Shown here piece by piece: positions 23,069-27,141 of a stretch of 27,141 nt of DNA. Below the pieces are notes generated by a model. It saw only the letters and a program-made list of their open reading frames with translations, ran no database searches and was not told the origin of the DNA. The position numbers and the translations under genes were made by a program. Positions within the stretch are counted from its first letter, which is position 1; each line of letters begins with the position of its first letter. The stretch is from an uncultured Pseudogracilibacillus sp. (lineage in GTDB: Bacteria > Bacillota > Bacilli > Bacillales > Amphibacillaceae), in the NCBI GenBank assembly GCA_937960785.1, contig CALGOZ010000074.1, positions 1-27,141 of the forward strand, written 5' to 3'.

Positions 23069-24820
23069 TTACAATTCAAACTCATCGACAATCATCGCAA
23101 GCTCTTCTGCAAGTTTTGCTAATTCATTTGAACTATGGGCAACTTGCTCCATCGTACTACTTGCCTCCTCGGTGGTCGCTGTCGTTTCTTCAATTCCGGC
23201 TGCAGATTCTTCCGACACAGCAGCAATATCTTCAATGTTATTATTCATTTCCTGGCTGTTTGCGACGATTTCTGTTAAGTTTTGGGTAATTTGTTGAATT
23301 CGATTAATCATTACCGTAACGGATTCACTAATTTCGCCAAAGGTTTGTTCAGTCGTTCCGATATGTGCCGTTCCTTCTTCAACTTCTTCATAACCCTCAC
23401 GTAATGAATGTACGACATTGCTCGATTCTTCTTGAATACGGGATACGATTTCGGTTATATGAACGACAGAGTTGGCCGACTCTTCTGCTAACTTACGAAC
23501 TTCATCAGCGACTACGGCAAAACCTTGACCGTGTTCACCAGCTCTAGCTGCTTCGATTGCTGCGTTTAACGCTAAAAGATTCGTTTGTTCTGCAATATCT
23601 TGTATAACAGAAACTAACTCCGAAATTTCTTGAGAATGACGGTCGAGTCCTTCAACTTTATCTACTGCATCTTGAACAATTTCATCAATCGTCTGCATCT
23701 GCTGATTTGATATCGTCATTAATTCTTGACCTTTTTCAGTTAGTTCAATTACTTGTTTTGAGGACGATTCTAGTACTTCTCCACTTTCGTTCATTTCTTC
23801 AATTTGTTCAACGAAATCACTCATCATTTTGGAAATTTCACTAGAGCGATTCGCTTGGGTTTCTGAACCTGCTGCAAGTTGTTCCATCGTTGAGGCAACC
23901 TGTTCTGATCCCTCACTTACTTCATTTGCTGCTTGGGTTAGTTCTTCACTTTGACTTGCTAAGTTATTGGAAGCTGTTTGGACATTTCCGATAATTTCAC
24001 GAAGACCTTTTTGCATCGTATTTAAAGCTTCTGCTAATTGGCCTGTTTCATCCTTCGATGTAATTTCCAAAGGCTCTAAACTTAAATTTGCTTTTGAGAT
24101 CTCTGTCATTTGAACAGTAACCTTTTGAATTGGATTGGCAATTCGATTAATCATAAACCATATAAGTCCAAGACCAACGATTAACGTTGCACCAATTACA
24201 TAAAAAATAATGTGTAATATATTTTTTGAAGATTCATTAAAGTCGATCATATAAGCGCTACCATTAACGACCCAATTCCAATTCGGTTCAGTCTTTGCGT
24301 AGGTTACTTTTGCTTCTATTTGTGTTTCATCATGGGGCAATGGCCAATCATAATAAACGATTCCCCCGCCACTATTTCCTGTCTCGATTATCTCTTGGAT
24401 AAATAATTTCCCAGAACGGTCTACTTCATCCCATAAGTTTTCTCCTTCTGCAGCGGGGTTTGCTACTTGAACACCTTCTTGGTCCATAATTGCGATGTAA
24501 CCATGTTCACCTAAGTCGATATTATCATTGATAGGACGTTGACCATTCTCATCCATTTCGCCCAAGACTGCAACTTTTACCCGCTCTTGAGCTTCTTCAA
24601 GGGATAAAGTACCCTTATCTACTTCTTTTTGTAACGCATCGATTAACTCAATCGTCAACTCCACACTTGATTCTAGTCTTTTTACACCTTGTTCGTCTAA
24701 GGCACTTTTAGAAGATTGGTAACTAAAAAAACCTAACACAATAATCGGAATTGTCAAAAGTACAAAAGTTAACGTTAACAATTTCGTTCGAATACTAGAA
24801 AAATTAAATAATGATTTCAT
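23069..24820 (-). CDS. Methyl-accepting chemotaxis protein with single Cache domain (copy 2)
   Basis: A 583-residue transmembrane chemoreceptor with the same layout as the copy at 20295-22046: TM1 about 14-35, sCache_2-like sensor 36-202, TM2 203-225, HAMP 226-280, signalling hairpin around 411-430. The two align end to end without a gap; in residues 381-470 I count 7 differences in 90 positions. The sensor domains diverge more. His121 and His186 of copy 1 are both Asn here (VANP and VVNGS), so the ligand or pocket chemistry probably differs. ATG 24820 follows AGAAAGGG. The pair looks like a tandem duplication, now separated by a small opposite-strand gene. Confidence 0.95.
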   Translation of the reverse strand: MKSLFNFSSIRTKLLTLTFVLLTIPIIVLGFFSYQSSKSALDEQGVKRLESSVELTIELIDALQKEVDKGTLSLEEAQERVKVAVLGEMDENGQRPINDNIDLGEHGYIAIMDQEGVQVANPAAEGENLWDEVDRSGKLFIQEIIETGNSGGGIVYYDWPLPHDETQIEAKVTYAKTEPNWNWVVNGSAYMIDFNESSKNILHIIFYVIGATLIVGLGLIWFMINRIANPIQKVTVQMTEISKANLSLEPLEITSKDETGQLAEALNTMQKGLREIIGNVQTASNNLASQSEELTQAANEVSEGSEQVASTMEQLAAGSETQANRSSEISKMMSDFVEQIEEMNESGEVLESSSKQVIELTEKGQELMTISNQQMQTIDEIVQDAVDKVEGLDRHSQEISELVSVIQDIAEQTNLLALNAAIEAARAGEHGQGFAVVADEVRKLAEESANSVVHITEIVSRIQEESSNVVHSLREGYEEVEEGTAHIGTTEQTFGEISESVTVMINRIQQITQNLTEIVANSQEMNNNIEDIAAVSEESAAGIEETTATTEEASSTMEQVAHSSNELAKLAEELAMIVDEFEL

Positions 24821-24918
24821 AACTTGCGAACCCTTTCTGTCTAATATTTAATTGTTTATGGTTTAGTTTTTTTCAAGTCGATCTTTTTAATTCACCATCC
24901 TTTTAATTTACTAAACCT

Positions 24919-26250
24919 TTAATATAATAGGGCAAATTGCTTTGCTTTATAACGAGAAATAAACTCCTCTAACGGAAGAGGTTTACTAAAATAAAATCCT
25001 TGTACTTGAGAACAATTCATCTCTCTTAATAATTCTAACTGTTCTTTCGTTTCTACCCCTTCAGCTACGACAGTTAAATTTAAATCTTTACCTAAGCGAA
25101 TAATTACTTCGACGATATTTTTATTAATTCTGTCACTTGTAATATCAGATATAAAGCTTCGATCGATTTTCAATTCATCGACAGGTAAACTTTTTAAATA
25201 ATGTAGTGCAGAATAAGCTGTCCCAAAGTCGTCAATTGAAAGACGAATCCCTTTTCTTTTTAAAGTTTTTAACGTGGTAACACTCTTTGGCTCTACCAAA
25301 ATTCGTTCCGTTATTTCTAACGTTAGTTGATCGGGAGGGAAATTATGCTTGAGTAACAATTTATCAACTAATTTTGGAAAATTAGGTTCGTTTAAGTGAG
25401 TCGCAGAAATATTAATGGAAAGATGAAGAGCCGTTTTTAATTTATCATTTGCTTGTCTTGCATCGTTAATTGCCTTTTCTAGGACCCATTTTTCTAGCTT
25501 TAAAATAAAACCCGTTTTCTCTGCCAAAGGTAAGAATGCCCCTGGTGCTAAAATACCTTTTTCAGGGTGGTTCCAGCGAATTAACGCTTCTACTCCAATA
25601 TCCTCGTCTGTTAAACTAAAGTATGGTTGATAATATAAAATAAATTGCTCTTCTGCTAGCGCTTTTTCTAAATCGCATAACGTAAATTCCGTTGTTTTCT
25701 CCTGTTCTAATGGATAAACTAACTCCTCTTTAACTAATTTCCTCATTTCTAAAACGACGGAAATTAAACGGCTACATTGCTTTAGCTGTCTAACTGTAAA
25801 AATATCTGGTGTATATAAATTATAAAATCCTATCGTAATAATGCCTAACAATTCATGATTTGATGATTCAAGGGGGAGCGTCCAAGACGATTGAAACTTA
25901 AAAGCATTAGCAATTTCATTGAATTCTTTCCAACGTTCATCCGCATTTATATCTGGAATAAATACTGGATTCACTAAATATTCAAAATACTCTTTGGAAA
26001 ATTTATATTTTTTTCTATCATAGCTCCTGTCTTTTTTCGCCAATTGTGCTGGTAACTTTGAACTAGCAAGCTTTATTAAATGTTCTTGTTTTTGATCAAG
26101 TTGAAATATGGCCACATAAGCTTGATGTGGCGGGAATAACTCCTCTAAATTCTGAATTGCACTCGCCATCACTTCCTCATCGAGTTTTCCTTGAATTACT
26201 GAACGAATCATTTCAATATAATTGTGTAAAAAAAACTCTTTGTTGCTCAT
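24919..26250 (-). CDS. GAF-EAL protein, cyclic-di-GMP phosphodiesterase
   Basis: It would hydrolyse c-di-GMP to pGpG and so favour motility over a sessile state. From the chosen start, 443 residues: a GAF-like sensor (about 20-170) and an EAL domain (about 190-435). Catalytic elements look complete: EAL at 221-223 (GVEALIRW), the NISA Asn, the Glu of LEITERI, DDFGTAYSAL, the Lys of DELKIDRSFI, the Glu of AEGVET and QGFYFSKPLP. No GGDEF domain and no membrane segment are seen, so it is a soluble dedicated phosphodiesterase. The start is ATG 26248-26250, with TGGGA about 9 nt upstream. A GTG at 26298 would add 16 residues but has its AAAGG only 1 nt away. Confidence 0.9.
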   Translation of the reverse strand: MSNKEFFLHNYIEMIRSVIQGKLDEEVMASAIQNLEELFPPHQAYVAIFQLDQKQEHLIKLASSKLPAQLAKKDRSYDRKKYKFSKEYFEYLVNPVFIPDINADERWKEFNEIANAFKFQSSWTLPLESSNHELLGIITIGFYNLYTPDIFTVRQLKQCSRLISVVLEMRKLVKEELVYPLEQEKTTEFTLCDLEKALAEEQFILYYQPYFSLTDEDIGVEALIRWNHPEKGILAPGAFLPLAEKTGFILKLEKWVLEKAINDARQANDKLKTALHLSINISATHLNEPNFPKLVDKLLLKHNFPPDQLTLEITERILVEPKSVTTLKTLKRKGIRLSIDDFGTAYSALHYLKSLPVDELKIDRSFISDITSDRINKNIVEVIIRLGKDLNLTVVAEGVETKEQLELLREMNCSQVQGFYFSKPLPLEEFISRYKAKQFALLY

Positions 26251-26288
26251 GATTTCACGTCCCAGTTCCAGAAAGTCAGAATACACAT
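26247..26288 (-). CDS. Possible 13-codon leader ORF overlapping the EAL gene start
   Basis: On the minus strand an ATG at 26286-26288 opens a frame reading MCILTFWNWDVKS. Its TGA overlaps the EAL gene ATG as ATGA. AAAGGTGTGATC stands 4 nt upstream, better placed for this ATG than for the in-frame GTG of the EAL gene. This could be a translationally coupled leader peptide or chance. Confidence 0.25.
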   Translation of the reverse strand: MCILTFWNWDVKS

Positions 26289-26298
26289 GATGGATCAC

Positions 26299-26780
26299 AC
26301 CTTTAGTTCTGTTATGTACGTTCGTTCTACAATTTTTAAAATATGTATATAATCTTTCTCGTAAATTTCAAAAAAATTATTTAACACTTTTGTTAAGAAA
26401 AGTAGAAAATAATGGATTTGTTCAACTTATAGGGACTACTATAATAGGATTAATTGTTTATTTTGTTACTTATATTATATAATATGTGAGATTTAAGTGC
26501 TAGTTTCGAGCAATTAATATTGTCAATTTGTCATAAATTTCAAAATCATAAAATTTCGGAACATAGGGTATAATTTAAAGATTATTCCAAATGTTCCGAT
26601 TGTTTCGATTGTTTCGACATAATTTGCTTTTTGCTGTCGATTTATCTTATTTCCCTGGAAATTTATTCAATCAATTTTTTCAAAATAAAAAGGACCGAAC
26701 AGTTTTGTTCAATCGTTTTAGACTTAGGCTTTCATTGCGCTACCTTATATATAAAGAGGTATGAAACAACAAATTAAAAG
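26299..26780. other. AT-rich intergenic region with repeats
   Basis: About 480 bp with no supported gene. It holds a 9-bp perfect inverted repeat (TCGGAACAT 26556-26564, ATGTTCCGA 26591-26599) around a TATAAT (26569-26574), and a tandem repeat of CGATTGTTT (26597-26614). A weak hairpin GAAC/GTTC near 26697-26710 with T residues on the minus strand might end the frame at 26781. Confidence 0.4.
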
Positions 26781-27092
26781 CTAAAGATCTTTACGCATTA
26801 TAAGTAAATAAACAACGAAGCCCGTCGCACATAAGAGCACGACTGTCGATGCGATTACACTGAAGGCACTTGCGGTTTCTGTTTCGGCTTGATTAATAAT
26901 CCAATCAGTGGAAACTTCCGCTTCTTCATTCCAACTACTAACTAAAAAGCTAGATTGAAAGAGGTCTTTATCATTAAACTTAGTCGTGTAACCTTCTATT
27001 TGTTCTACTAATTGTATTTTTTCCTCAACTTCATTGAAAGGTTGTATGATTCTTTCCTGAGCTTTTACGTGAAATTTAAAAGTAAAAAGGAG
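26781..27092 (-). pseudogene. Open frame with no start codon, possible broken membrane/secreted protein gene
   Basis: 103 sense codons ending in TAG at 26781-26783. The 5' end is a TAA at 27093-27095, and no ATG, GTG or TTG follows it in frame until near the C-terminus. The product looks protein-like: an acidic, Gln-rich ectodomain (FNEVEEKIQLVEQIE) and a C-terminal membrane helix (residues about 75-98 of the fragment) ending MRKDL. Upstream of the TAA the same frame reads FKDFNGFFFIIFA and then LLFTFKFHVKAQE follows, resembling a signal peptide with a VKA cleavage site interrupted by the stop. A point mutation, frameshift or sequencing error would explain it. Family not recognised. Confidence 0.35.
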
Positions 27093-27102
27093 TTACGCAA
27101 AG

Positions 27103-27141
27103 ATGATGAAGAAAAAACCATTAAAATCTTTAAATAAACAC
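27103..27141 (+). CDS. Possible 5' end of a plus-strand gene, cut by the window edge
   Basis: AAAAAGGAG (27084-27092) is followed 10 nt later by ATGATG, and the frame reads MMKKKPLKSLNKH to the window end without a stop. A Lys-rich start of this kind is common for secreted or membrane proteins. Only 13 codons are visible and it would overlap the 5' part of the minus-strand frame above, so at most one of the two is likely intact. Confidence 0.35.
   Translation, partial: MMKKKPLKSLNKH

Overview
The window looks like chromosomal DNA of an endospore-forming, low-GC Gram-positive bacterium of the Bacillaceae type. It is AT-rich, most genes have strong AGGAGG-like ribosome binding sites, and TTG and GTG starts are common. 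The gene order tig-clpX-lonA-engB and the sporulation proteins PrkA, YhbH and SpoVR all point to Bacilli. I cannot name the genus. No rRNA, tRNA, CRISPR array or intact mobile element is visible.

Left third (1-7430), all on the minus strand: a protein-quality block. In transcription order it holds a TPR-like protein, trigger factor (tig), ClpX, LonA protease and the ribosome-assembly GTPase EngB/YsxC. lonA and engB overlap by 4 nt and must be cotranscribed; tig and clpX are each followed by a stem-loop terminator. LonB, which sits between clpX and lonA in B. subtilis, is absent.

Middle-left (7674-12586): a plus-strand cluster prkA-yhbH-spoVR preceded by a possible sigma-E promoter. It meets a convergent minus-strand His/Tyr/Cys-rich small gene that has a good sigma-K promoter match and looks like a spore-coat protein. 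The two transcription units share one bidirectional terminator.

Middle (12730-18466): a polar amino acid ABC importer operon on the minus strand (binding lipoprotein, then an internal terminator, then permease, then ATPase). Divergent from it is an SLC13/DASS sodium:dicarboxylate-type transporter. The 443-bp region between them carries a 14/15 CodY-box match and a cre-like site, which suggests joint nitrogen and carbon control. A minus-strand MFS exporter follows, convergent with the SLC13 gene.

Right third (18989-27141): a CvfC/YpgR-type protein (Nfu-N-like domain plus HEAT repeats), then two paralogous 583-residue chemoreceptors that align without gaps. Between the receptors is a small plus-strand gene of unknown function with its own promoter, structured leader and terminator. 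Next is a GAF-EAL cyclic-di-GMP phosphodiesterase. At the right edge lie a frame that looks broken (minus) and the possible first codons of another gene (plus). The receptors and the EAL protein suggest a sensing/motility neighbourhood, although no flagellar genes are in view.
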